NCBI GenBank assembly: GCA_945882655.1
Contig: CAMCWL010000007.1
Coordinates: forward strand, 1 to 32,125
From: Opitutus sp. GAS368
GTDB taxonomy: Bacteria; Verrucomicrobiota; Verrucomicrobiia; Opitutales; UBA953
Direction: 5' to 3'
Length of the DNA: 32,125 bases
In this document: positions 8,663 to 16,822 of the stretch, piece by piece
Layout: every line of letters begins with the position of its first letter
Numbering within the stretch: the stretch's first letter is position 1
Position numbers and translations under genes: made by a program
The notes under the pieces: generated by a model
The model's input: only the letters and a program-made list of their open reading frames with translations
Told to the model about the DNA's origin: nothing
Database searches by the model: none

Positions 8663-10735
8663 TCAGCGTCCGTTGTCGAGGTTTTTGACCTCCGGCAAGG
8701 TGAAGTCACGACCGAGGAAGATCTTTGGGCGGACTACTTGTCCGGGGTTGGCGTCGTCAGGCGCGGAATCCATCCGCCAGGCGTGCGTGCGCATGTCGTA
8801 GGTGACTTCCTTGGCTGGCACGCCTTCGTTACCGAGTCTGTCAACGATACGGGCGTCGCCAATGAGGCGCGCGCTGCCCTTCTCTGGCTGCATCTCTAGG
8901 GTACGTCCCTTGGCCGTCGTACCACCCGCGACGACGACGACGTTACCGCGGCCGACGACCTGACGAGCCACGAGATGGCCGGCCTTATCCGGGGCCGCCA
9001 TGCCTTCGAGCAGGTCGCAGGTGGCGTCAGTGCCATCGGAATCCATCGCCACGGATCCACGGAGAAAGAACTTGGTGAGTTCGGGCGTCGTCAGCACCTC
9101 ATGGGCGTCAGCGATGAACTCCACATTTTCCCCACCAGTAGACGTCAGGAAAAGATGCGGCCGGGTCGCACCCGAACCGCCAGACATCGTGAGCAGACGG
9201 GGGCGACCAGCCAGCGCATCCTTGGTCAGCACTTCCTCGATCTGGACGGCCGGCGTGAGGTCGATCCGTTCAGCGGCACAACGCAAGCCGGGTTGCACAT
9301 AACGCACATTGCCGGACAAAATCGCCTTACTGAGTTCGTATTCCGAAGCCTTCTTCGGCTTGGGCGTCGCGAACGCTACCATCTGATCCGACTCAGTGGT
9401 GACGGTACCAGCGACATAACGCACTGCCCCCATCATCTCAACTTGCATGGCGCCATCTTCGGTCACGACCACGATCTGATTGGCTTCGGCGAGCCCAGGC
9501 GCTCCGCCGAGTTCGCCCGCAGGTAGACGGATGGCGGCACGGATGCCGGGACCAGAACGAATCTCGAGGCGATCCTTGAGCGAATCGGTGCGAATCGAGA
9601 AGCCGGCCGCCTCGAGCCCGCGGGCTTCGCGTAGTCGCGGAAGTTCCTGGAGATCAAGGATCCGTTTGGCTCGATCCCAGCGGGCTTTACCAGCCTCGAA
9701 CTGATTGCCCTCTAGACGACCCTTCACGCCGCCTTCGGCCACGAGTAGGCTCGTGCCGTCGCGACCTTCGGTGGCGACCAGCCGGCGGGCCGTGAGATTG
9801 GATTGGGCGGAGAGAAAGGATGCGTTGTCCTGCACCTCGACCTGCGAATTACCCGTGGCAACGTCGCGGCGAATCGTGACGAGCTCTCCCGCGAGGTCGG
9901 TCGGTTCCTGCTGCTTACGCTGGAGATGTAGCTTCACCTGCTTACCGTCACCGGCGAAGAGCTGTGTCAGACCGAGTTTCGGCTGATGTCGGAGGCGCTG
10001 TGCGGAGGCTTTCACCTCCGGCTCCTCGAGTTCGACATGGCCGACAAGTTCGGCGGAGTCATCCTTAGGATCAAAGGTCGCGCTGTCGCCGCGCAACGTC
10101 TGCTTATCCAGCACGCGGACCACTCGGCCAGATGCGACGACGGAACGGCAGGTCGCATCGCCACCCGGGCCGTCACTGACGAGGCATTCGAGTCGCTCAC
10201 AGGTGGTACGCTCGCCGAAACGTTCGGCCACTACGCCGCCCTGGAAGACCATCAACGTGCCGCCTTCCACCGGAGTAGCGTCCATGCGCGGAGCGCGGAG
10301 GCGCAGGCGCTTAGATAGGGGCTTGGCGAGATCGAGTTCGGCTACGACATCGGCGAGGATCGCGAAGCTGTCGCCCTTGGGCGTCGAACGCCAGCTCCAG
10401 CCCTTGCCCGTCAGATTGAACGCCGGCGACACCGATTGGACGACGCCGTTACCTTGCGCGGCACGTCGAGCGGGGATCATCGTGCCGTTAGGGCTCGTGA
10501 AGACGGCCCAAGGCTTACCGCCGCGGAGCGACTGCACCTTGATCATTTCCATATCCCAGACGCCCGCCTCGGCGGCCGGACGCATCACCACGGCGGTCGC
10601 TTCCCAAATTTTCTCCGACTTCTCATCCTCCGAGAAACCCGCAAAGGATCCGCCCAGGACATTACGGAAGGAGACGTCTTTCTGCTGCGCCATGGCTCCC
10701 ACGGCCAGGAAGAGGCAGAGATGGAAGGCTCGCAT
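8663..10735 (-). CDS. Large OstA/LptA-LptC-like periplasmic protein (690 aa)
   Basis: N-terminal signal-like MRAFHLCLFLAVGAMAQ; repeated beta-rich OstA-like blocks (e.g. LRGDSATFDPKDDSAELVGHVELEEPEVKASAQRL; RQVVGRGNVVVVAGGTTAKGRTLEMQPEKGSARLIGDARIVDRLG); immediately upstream of lptB. Confidence 0.72.
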   Translation of the reverse strand: MRAFHLCLFLAVGAMAQQKDVSFRNVLGGSFAGFSEDEKSEKIWEATAVVMRPAAEAGVWDMEMIKVQSLRGGKPWAVFTSPNGTMIPARRAAQGNGVVQSVSPAFNLTGKGWSWRSTPKGDSFAILADVVAELDLAKPLSKRLRLRAPRMDATPVEGGTLMVFQGGVVAERFGERTTCERLECLVSDGPGGDATCRSVVASGRVVRVLDKQTLRGDSATFDPKDDSAELVGHVELEEPEVKASAQRLRHQPKLGLTQLFAGDGKQVKLHLQRKQQEPTDLAGELVTIRRDVATGNSQVEVQDNASFLSAQSNLTARRLVATEGRDGTSLLVAEGGVKGRLEGNQFEAGKARWDRAKRILDLQELPRLREARGLEAAGFSIRTDSLKDRLEIRSGPGIRAAIRLPAGELGGAPGLAEANQIVVVTEDGAMQVEMMGAVRYVAGTVTTESDQMVAFATPKPKKASEYELSKAILSGNVRYVQPGLRCAAERIDLTPAVQIEEVLTKDALAGRPRLLTMSGGSGATRPHLFLTSTGGENVEFIADAHEVLTTPELTKFFLRGSVAMDSDGTDATCDLLEGMAAPDKAGHLVARQVVGRGNVVVVAGGTTAKGRTLEMQPEKGSARLIGDARIVDRLGNEGVPAKEVTYDMRTHAWRMDSAPDDANPGQVVRPKIFLGRDFTLPEVKNLDNGR

Positions 10736-10773
10736 GGCTTTATGACATCCAGCGGCGAGGGCTAATCAAGCGA

Positions 10774-11766
10774 TTATGCCTTGGGCGCCCGCGGAAACGG
10801 CCGATCCGAGACGAAGGCAGGCATTTCGGCGGAACTCAGGACCTCGCCGACGGCGAGCGGATATCCCGCTAGGAATTCGCCTGCCGAAAGCATCTTGCCA
10901 CCTGGGCGTTGCAATTGCGTCACGACAAGGACGCCCTGTCCGCAAGCAATCCTCACGCCAGCACGATCGGCAGCCACGATGGTACCAGGCGCGGCAGCAG
11001 CCACTGAGTCCTCGACCGTCGCAGCACCGACCTTAATCAGGGCGGCACGATGGTCAAAGGTAGAACCCGGCCAGCCCTCGACGGAAAGAATACGCTGACG
11101 CAGGACGGCGGCAGGCTGACGGAAATCCAAGGGAGCATCAGCACGCGTCAGGCGCCGAGCATAGGTAACCTTAGCCTCGTCCTGCGGAACTGGGACGGAG
11201 GTCGCGGAGAGCACGGACGGCAGTGCGGCCGTGGCGAGTTCTCCGGCAATGACACCGAGGCGGGCGCGGAGCGCCGCCCTGCCCTCGCCGGATTGGACCA
11301 CGGTCCGCGCCGAAGCATGGATAGGTCCCGCATCGAGTTTACGCACCACCTGCTGCATCGAGACGCCGGTCTCAGCCAGACCGAGTGCGAGGGCGCCTTC
11401 AACGGGCGTGGCTCCGCGCAACTCAGGTAGCAGCGAGCCATGGAAATTCACGAAGCCCAGACGCGGTGCGGCGAGGAAATCTTCCTTCAGTAGCTGGCCA
11501 TAGGCCATCACCACGCCGAGGTCGGCTTGCAAAGAGACGAGGTGCGCTGCATCGGCGGCTTCAAGTTTTTCCGGTTGGAGGAGCATCAAACCTTCGGCCC
11601 GAGCCCAGGCAGCGACGGGATTAGGCCGGACCTCCTGACCACGCCCGGCCGGACGGTCCGGTTGCGAATACACGGCCACTACCTCGGTGTCGGGCAAGGC
11701 GCGGACCGCGGCGAAAGCCGGGAGCGCGATCTCATCCGAACCGAGTAGGACCAATCTCCGCGGCAT
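10774..11766 (-). CDS. fmt: Methionyl-tRNA formyltransferase
   Basis: VYSQPDRPAGRGQEVRPNPVAAWA, FVNFHGSLLPELRGATPVEGAL, KLDAGPI, VEGWPGSTF. Confidence 0.92.
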   Translation of the reverse strand: MPRRLVLLGSDEIALPAFAAVRALPDTEVVAVYSQPDRPAGRGQEVRPNPVAAWARAEGLMLLQPEKLEAADAAHLVSLQADLGVVMAYGQLLKEDFLAAPRLGFVNFHGSLLPELRGATPVEGALALGLAETGVSMQQVVRKLDAGPIHASARTVVQSGEGRAALRARLGVIAGELATAALPSVLSATSVPVPQDEAKVTYARRLTRADAPLDFRQPAAVLRQRILSVEGWPGSTFDHRAALIKVGAATVEDSVAAAAPGTIVAADRAGVRIACGQGVLVVTQLQRPGGKMLSAGEFLAGYPLAVGEVLSSAEMPAFVSDRPFPRAPKA

Positions 11767-11769
11767 GCG

Positions 11770-13428
11770 TTACTTGCGGGCCTGGCGCGCAGCGCGACCC
11801 TTCAGCGAGCGCGGCTTATCCCAGCGGGTGAAGGATTTCTTACGGACCGGTGCGTTTTTGCTGCGCGGATTCTTGGACTTACCAAGACGCGGGCCAGACG
11901 GACCGATGGCCTTCTTCGGAGCGGCCTCAATGACGGCCTTACCGGATACCTTCGCGAGCGGCTTGCGGGCGGCACCTTCGATTTCGGGCATCGGGGAACC
12001 CGCGGCGGCGCCAGGTCCACCGGTGCGGCGACCCGTCTGCTTGGGCTTACCGACGATGTCCAAGTAGAGCGGAACGCCAGAAAGGTCGAAGCTCTCGTGC
12101 ACGCCCTTGACGAGGAAGCGCTGGTAGGCGTCCTCGAGGCGTTCCTCGGAGTTACAGAAGAGACGGAAACGGATCGGACGCTTCGAAACCTGCGTCACAT
12201 AGTAACACTTGAAGCGCTTGCCGGAGACCATGCGCGGAGGGCGCTTGATCATCAGGTCCTGCACGACGCGGTTGAGGCGACCGGTGGAGATGGCGGTACC
12301 AGCTCGGACGAAGACGCCTTCGGCAGCATCCAGCATGTCTTCAGCGCGGAGACCAGTCTGAGCAGAGACGAACAGGATCGGCGGCTCCGGCAGGAAGAAG
12401 AGTTCGCGGCGGATAGCCGAGCGGAACTTCGCGCGGAATTCCTCTTCATCTTCGAAGCCGTCGATATTCTTATCGCGGAAGGCCTTCTTCGCGAGGTCCC
12501 ACTTATTGACCACGAGGACGAGGCCGCAACCGAGGAGCGCGAGCTCACCAGCGAGCTGCTTGTCGATACGGGTCACGCCCTGGCCAGCGTCGAGCACGAG
12601 GAAGACCACGTCGGTCTCGGCGAGAATCTCGTCAGAACGGACCTGCGAGTAGAAATCGAGGGTGTCGCGTTTGTTGGCGGTGCGACGACCGGCGGTGTCG
12701 ACGAGCGAGAACTTCGCCTGCGAACCGTCAGCCTTGGTGCGGGAAAGCCCAGCGCGCACAGGGTCGCGGGTCGTGCCAGCGACTTCGCTGACGATCAGAC
12801 GAGAGGCGCCGAGCAACCGATTGCCGAGCGAGCTCTTACCAACGTTCGGGCGGCCGGCGAGGGCGAGGCGAATCGGGCGCGGGCCTTCTTCGCGCGGGGT
12901 CGTCGGCTCAGGGCCGAGGAGCTTGATGATCAGGGCCTGCAGCTGCGGGATACCGCGGCCATGCTCGGCGGAAATAAGCAGAGGCTCTCCGAAACCGAGG
13001 GCGAAGAACTCGGACATCAGCCCGTCGCGCTCTTCGGTGTCGGCCTTATTGGCGACGACGACGACCTTCTTACCGGCCTGGCGAAGCATGGTGGCGACTT
13101 CCAGGTCGAGGGCGGCACAGCCTTCGGAAGCGTCGACGACGAGGAGCACGAGCGCGGCGGCAGCGAGGGCGAAGTCGACCTGCTCTTCCACGGCGTCGGC
13201 GATGAGCTTAGGTGTCAGCTCAGCGCGATAAAGGCCGATGCCGCCCGTATCCATGAGCGTGTAGCGACCTTCGAAGATGTCGGAAGTGATGAGGTCGCGC
13301 GTGACCCCGGGCTGATCGTGCACAATCGAGATGCGGCGACCCACCAGACGGTTGAAGAGGCGGCTCTTACCGACGTTGGGCCGTCCCACAATGGCCACCG
13401 CGCGCGAAATTTCTGTGTTCCGTTCCAT
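11770..13428 (-). CDS. der: Ribosome-associated GTPase Der (EngA) with basic C-terminal tail
   Basis: Two GTPase domains: VAIVGRPNVGKSRLFNRL...NKAD and LALAGRPNVGKSSLGNRL...NKWD; start at MERNTEISR (13428). Confidence 0.96.
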   Translation of the reverse strand: MERNTEISRAVAIVGRPNVGKSRLFNRLVGRRISIVHDQPGVTRDLITSDIFEGRYTLMDTGGIGLYRAELTPKLIADAVEEQVDFALAAAALVLLVVDASEGCAALDLEVATMLRQAGKKVVVVANKADTEERDGLMSEFFALGFGEPLLISAEHGRGIPQLQALIIKLLGPEPTTPREEGPRPIRLALAGRPNVGKSSLGNRLLGASRLIVSEVAGTTRDPVRAGLSRTKADGSQAKFSLVDTAGRRTANKRDTLDFYSQVRSDEILAETDVVFLVLDAGQGVTRIDKQLAGELALLGCGLVLVVNKWDLAKKAFRDKNIDGFEDEEEFRAKFRSAIRRELFFLPEPPILFVSAQTGLRAEDMLDAAEGVFVRAGTAISTGRLNRVVQDLMIKRPPRMVSGKRFKCYYVTQVSKRPIRFRLFCNSEERLEDAYQRFLVKGVHESFDLSGVPLYLDIVGKPKQTGRRTGGPGAAAGSPMPEIEGAARKPLAKVSGKAVIEAAPKKAIGPSGPRLGKSKNPRSKNAPVRKKSFTRWDKPRSLKGRAARQARK

Positions 13429-13474
13429 GGGAGGACAGTCACGGCTACCCGCCCGCCTAGCAAGCAAGGATGCG

Positions 13475-14650
13475 TCAGCGACGCGGGATGGTGTCCAAGA
13501 AGCGGGCGATTCGCTCGCCAGCCTCATGGATCTTCTCGTAGCTGGTCGAGAAGGACGCACGGCAGAAACCGGCGCCGGCGGCACCAAAGGCCGTACCTGG
13601 GACCATGGCCACCTTCTGCTGTTCGAGGAGCTTCTGGGCGAAGGTCATGGAGTCCATACCCGTAGAAGTGATGTCCGGGAAGGCGTAGAACGCGCCACGC
13701 GGAAGGTGGCACTTCAGGCCGAGCTCGTTGAAGCGGCGGACGATGAAGTCGCGGCGTTCGCGATACTTGTCACGCATGTGGAGCATCGAATCACGGCCGT
13801 TCCGGAGCGCCTCGACGGCAGCTTCTTGGCTCATGATGGGAGCGCACATGATACCGTATTGGTGAACCTTGAGCATCCCGTCGATGACGGCGGCGGGACC
13901 GCAAGCGTAACCGATACGGAAGCCAGTCATCGCGAAGGCCTTCGAGAAACCGTGGAGGAAGACCGTGCGTTCGCGCATGCCAGGCAGTGAAGCGATCGAC
14001 ACGTGGTCGCCTTCGAACGTCAGTTCGGAATAGATTTCGTCGGAAGCGACCAGGAGATCCTTCTCGATGGCGAACTTGGCGATGGCCTCGAGCTTGGAGC
14101 GGTCGGCGGTGCCACCAGTCGGGTTCGTCGGGAAGTTCAGGATGAGTAGCTTGCAGCCCGGCTGCCAGGCGGCGCGGAGGGCGGCCGGATCAAGCGCGAA
14201 CTGATCGGCGGCCACGGTGCGGATCGGGATGGCTTCTCCGTGGCAGAGCGTGACGCTCGGCGCATAGCTCACGTAACAGGGCTCGTGGTAGAGCACCTTA
14301 TCGCCGGGATTCAGGGTCGAGCGGAGCAGGATATCGAGGGCTTCGGACACGCCGATGGTGCCAAGGATTTCAGTCTCGGGATCGTATTCCGGGCCGTAGT
14401 TCTTGGCGACGTAACGGGAGATCTCCTCGCGGAACTGCTGGGTACCGCGGTTATCCGTGTAAGAAGTGCGGCCCTTCTCGAGGGAAGAAATCGCGGCTTC
14501 GCGGATATGATACGGGGTGACGAAGTCAGGCTCGCCGATGCCTAGGGACACGGCGTCCTTCATCTTCGACACGATGGCAAAGAAGTCACGGATGCCCGAT
14601 TTAGGCAAGGTCGCGACATGTCGCGCCACGAAACGGCCTGAGGAATCCAT
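13475..14650 (-). CDS. Class I/II PLP-dependent aminotransferase (AlaT/PatA/AspC-like)
   Basis: VSLGIGEPDFVTPYHIREAAISSLEKGRTSYTDNRGTQQFREEIS, FPTNPTGGTADRSKLEAI, SDEIYSELTFEG, GFSKAFAMTGFRIGYACGP. Confidence 0.92.
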   Translation of the reverse strand: MDSSGRFVARHVATLPKSGIRDFFAIVSKMKDAVSLGIGEPDFVTPYHIREAAISSLEKGRTSYTDNRGTQQFREEISRYVAKNYGPEYDPETEILGTIGVSEALDILLRSTLNPGDKVLYHEPCYVSYAPSVTLCHGEAIPIRTVAADQFALDPAALRAAWQPGCKLLILNFPTNPTGGTADRSKLEAIAKFAIEKDLLVASDEIYSELTFEGDHVSIASLPGMRERTVFLHGFSKAFAMTGFRIGYACGPAAVIDGMLKVHQYGIMCAPIMSQEAAVEALRNGRDSMLHMRDKYRERRDFIVRRFNELGLKCHLPRGAFYAFPDITSTGMDSMTFAQKLLEQQKVAMVPGTAFGAAGAGFCRASFSTSYEKIHEAGERIARFLDTIPRR

Positions 14651-14663
14651 GGTCAGGCTGGGT

Positions 14664-15146
14664 TCAAGGGCTGACCGAGGGCTGGTCGCGGCGGGAAGCT
14701 TCGGCGTTCACGATGAAGCCGTCCTTCTTGTAGGCGCGGAGGAAGAAGTGGGTCGAAGTACCCTGCACGCCGTCGATGCGGGCGAGGCGCTCGTGGACGA
14801 AGCCGGCCACCTTGTAGAGATTGTCGGCCGTGACGACGACGAGGAGGTCGTAGCCGCCGGACATGAGGAAGCAGCTCTCCACCTGTTCGAAGCTGGAGAT
14901 GCGTTCGGCGATACCGTCGAAGCCGCCGACGCCTTCGGTGCGAATCTTGATTTCGATGACCGCGCGGACGCGGTGCTCGGACTCGTAACTCGGATTCAGT
15001 ACTGGGCGCATGCCCAGCAGGACGCCCTGCTGGCGCAAGGCGGCGAGCTCACGGTCCACGGCTTCGGCGCCGAGGCCGAGGATTTTGCCAATCTGGGCGG
15101 TGTCGAGGGCTTCCCCATCGAGGATGAGCTTGAGTACGGAGTTCAT
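14664..15146 (-). CDS. Lrp/AsnC-family transcriptional regulator
   Basis: N-terminal winged-HTH (LDTAQIGKILGLGAEAVDRELAALRQQGVLLGM) and C-terminal RAM-like domain (VESCFLMSGGYDLLVVVTADNLYKVAGFVHERLARIDGVQGTSTHFFLRAYKKDG). Confidence 0.87.
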   Translation of the reverse strand: MNSVLKLILDGEALDTAQIGKILGLGAEAVDRELAALRQQGVLLGMRPVLNPSYESEHRVRAVIEIKIRTEGVGGFDGIAERISSFEQVESCFLMSGGYDLLVVVTADNLYKVAGFVHERLARIDGVQGTSTHFFLRAYKKDGFIVNAEASRRDQPSVSP

Positions 15147-15155
15147 GGCGGAAAA

Positions 15156-16226
15156 TCAGGACTGCTTGACCGCGCGGCGGGCGCGGACGGCGGCGGCGAG
15201 ACCGTCGAGGACCGGGATGGTCTCCTGGAAAGAGATGCACGCGTCGGTGATGCTGCAACCGTAGGTGGAGGCGTCCCTGCCCTTCCAATCCTGGCGGCCT
15301 TCGACGAGGTGGCTTTCGACCATCACGCCGGCAATCACGTGTGAACCCGCGGCGACCTGGGCGGCGATGTCCGCAGCGACGAGCGGCTGTCGACGATGGT
15401 CCTTCGAGCTGTTGCCGTGGGAGCAATCGATGACGAGGCGGGAGTTGAGGCCGGCCTTCTGGATGCGGGCCGCGGCGTCAGTGACGAATTCGGCACCGTA
15501 GTTAGGCCCAGTACGGGAACCGCCGCGCAGGATGATGTGCGCGTCCGGATTACCGGAGGTCTGGAAAATGGCGACGACACCTTCCTTGGTGACGGACGGG
15601 AACCAGTGGGACGCACGAGCGGAGAGGCAGGCGTCGACGGCGACCTGAATCGAACCGTCGGTACCGTTCTTGAAACCGACCGGCATGGACAGACCCGAAG
15701 CGAGCTCGCGGTGAATCTGGCTCTCGGTCGTACGAGCGCCAATCGCTCCGTAGGAGACGAGGTCAGCGACGTACTGGGGCGTGATTGGGTCGAGGAATTC
15801 GGTGGCGGACGGCAGGCCCATCTCAGCGATCTGCGCGAGGAGGCCGCGGGCAAGGCGGAGTCCTTCGTTGATGCGGAAGGAGCCATCGACCTGCGGATCG
15901 TTGATCAGGCCCTTCCAGCCGACGGTGGTACGGGGCTTTTCGAAATAGACGCGCATGACGACCAGGAGGTCGGCGGCATGCTTCTGGGCTTCCTTCTGAA
16001 GGAGGGCGGCGTACTCCAAGGCGGCCTTGGTGTCGTGAACCGAACAGGGGCCGACGATGACCATCAGACGGTCGTCTTGGCCGGAAATGACCTTGGCGGC
16101 ATCCTTACGGGCGGTCGTCACGACCTCGGTAGCCTTCTCGGACGCAGGGAGCTCCTGGAGCACGAGGGCGGGAGTCAGCAGGGGGTGCTGGCTGCGAATG
16201 CGAAGGTCGTCCGTATTATGGTACAT
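15156..16226 (-). CDS. 3-deoxy-7-phosphoheptulonate (DAHP) synthase, class I AroG/F/H type
   Basis: MYHNTDDLRI start, VIVGPCSVHDTKAALEYA, MRVYFEKPRTTVGWKGLINDPQVDGSFRINEGLRLAR, LPSATEFLDPITPQYVADLVSYGAIGARTTESQIHRELASGLSMPVGFKNGTDGS, VIDCSHGNSSKDH. Confidence 0.96.
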   Translation of the reverse strand: MYHNTDDLRIRSQHPLLTPALVLQELPASEKATEVVTTARKDAAKVISGQDDRLMVIVGPCSVHDTKAALEYAALLQKEAQKHAADLLVVMRVYFEKPRTTVGWKGLINDPQVDGSFRINEGLRLARGLLAQIAEMGLPSATEFLDPITPQYVADLVSYGAIGARTTESQIHRELASGLSMPVGFKNGTDGSIQVAVDACLSARASHWFPSVTKEGVVAIFQTSGNPDAHIILRGGSRTGPNYGAEFVTDAAARIQKAGLNSRLVIDCSHGNSSKDHRRQPLVAADIAAQVAAGSHVIAGVMVESHLVEGRQDWKGRDASTYGCSITDACISFQETIPVLDGLAAAVRARRAVKQS

Positions 16227-16237
16227 CAGGTGAAGGG

Positions 16238-16257
16238 CCTTTCCCTTTGGGAAAAGG
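16238..16257 (-). promoter_or_regulatory. Hairpin overlapping the likely Shine-Dalgarno region of the DAHP synthase mRNA
   Basis: Minus strand CCTTTTCCC-AAA-GGGAAAGG, ending 11 nt before the ATG at 16226; one-nt bulge. Confidence 0.4.
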
Positions 16258-16285
16258 GGGTAAATGAAGGGGTCTGCAGGCCCGG

Positions 16286-16313
16286 TGTCAATGACGCGTC
16301 CCTTATTGACGCG
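16286..16313. promoter_or_regulatory. Candidate operator/promoter element between divergent DAHP synthase and fur-like genes
   Basis: TGACGCG directly repeated at 15-bp spacing (16292-16298; 16307-16313), also inverted CGCGTC-CCTTATT-GACGCG (16295-16313), abutting a minus-strand TTGACA (16286-16291). Confidence 0.4.
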
Positions 16314-16348
16314 AGGGGCTTTCAGTATCAAAACTGTCTCAAATCGGC

Positions 16349-16822
16349 ATGCCCAAGCCTCTTGCCAGTGAATCGCCGGAGCAATCCGGAGCCTTCCGGG
16401 CCTTCATCGCCCAGCAGGGGCTACGTGCGACCCGCCAGCGCATGGCGGTCTTCGAGGGCGCGCGGACCATCCAAGGGCACTACACCGCTGAGGATCTCCT
16501 CAAGAAGGCTCGCTCGCTCGACCGCAGCGTTTCCCGTGCGACGATCTACCGCGCCATCCCCCTGCTCATCGGCAGCAGCGTGATCCGCGAGGTCGATGTC
16601 GGCCGCGATCACAAGTACTACCTCGCCGAAGCCGGCAGTGCGACCTTCCGAGCCCAGCTCATCTGTGAAAGCTGTGAGACGATCGTCGAAGTCGAAGCCC
16701 CGTTCATGGAATGGTACGGCAAGGCCGTCGCCGCCAAGCATGGTATGCGCCCCATCTCCCAGAAACTCCAGGTCACCGCGCTCTGCGAACGTTGCCAGAA
16801 GCGCAAGGCCGCCCGCCCATGA
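16349..16822 (+). CDS. Fur-family (Fur-fold) transcriptional regulator with atypical sensing site
   Basis: LRATRQRMAVFEGARTIQGHYTAEDLLKKARSLDRSVSRATIYRAIPLL and two CxxC pairs (LICESC, LCERC) typical of the structural Zn site. Confidence 0.88.
   Translation: MPKPLASESPEQSGAFRAFIAQQGLRATRQRMAVFEGARTIQGHYTAEDLLKKARSLDRSVSRATIYRAIPLLIGSSVIREVDVGRDHKYYLAEAGSATFRAQLICESCETIVEVEAPFMEWYGKAVAAKHGMRPISQKLQVTALCERCQKRKAARP

Noticed and set aside
12097-13665. 522-aa plus-strand ORF antisense to der
   Set aside because: Covers most of a confidently identified der; Leu/Glu/Gly/Asp-rich shadow translation with no recognisable motif.
15396-16348. Plus-strand ORF antisense to DAHP synthase leading into the fur-like gene
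   Set aside because: Different frame from the Fur-fold protein; explained by coding bias of the minus-strand gene.
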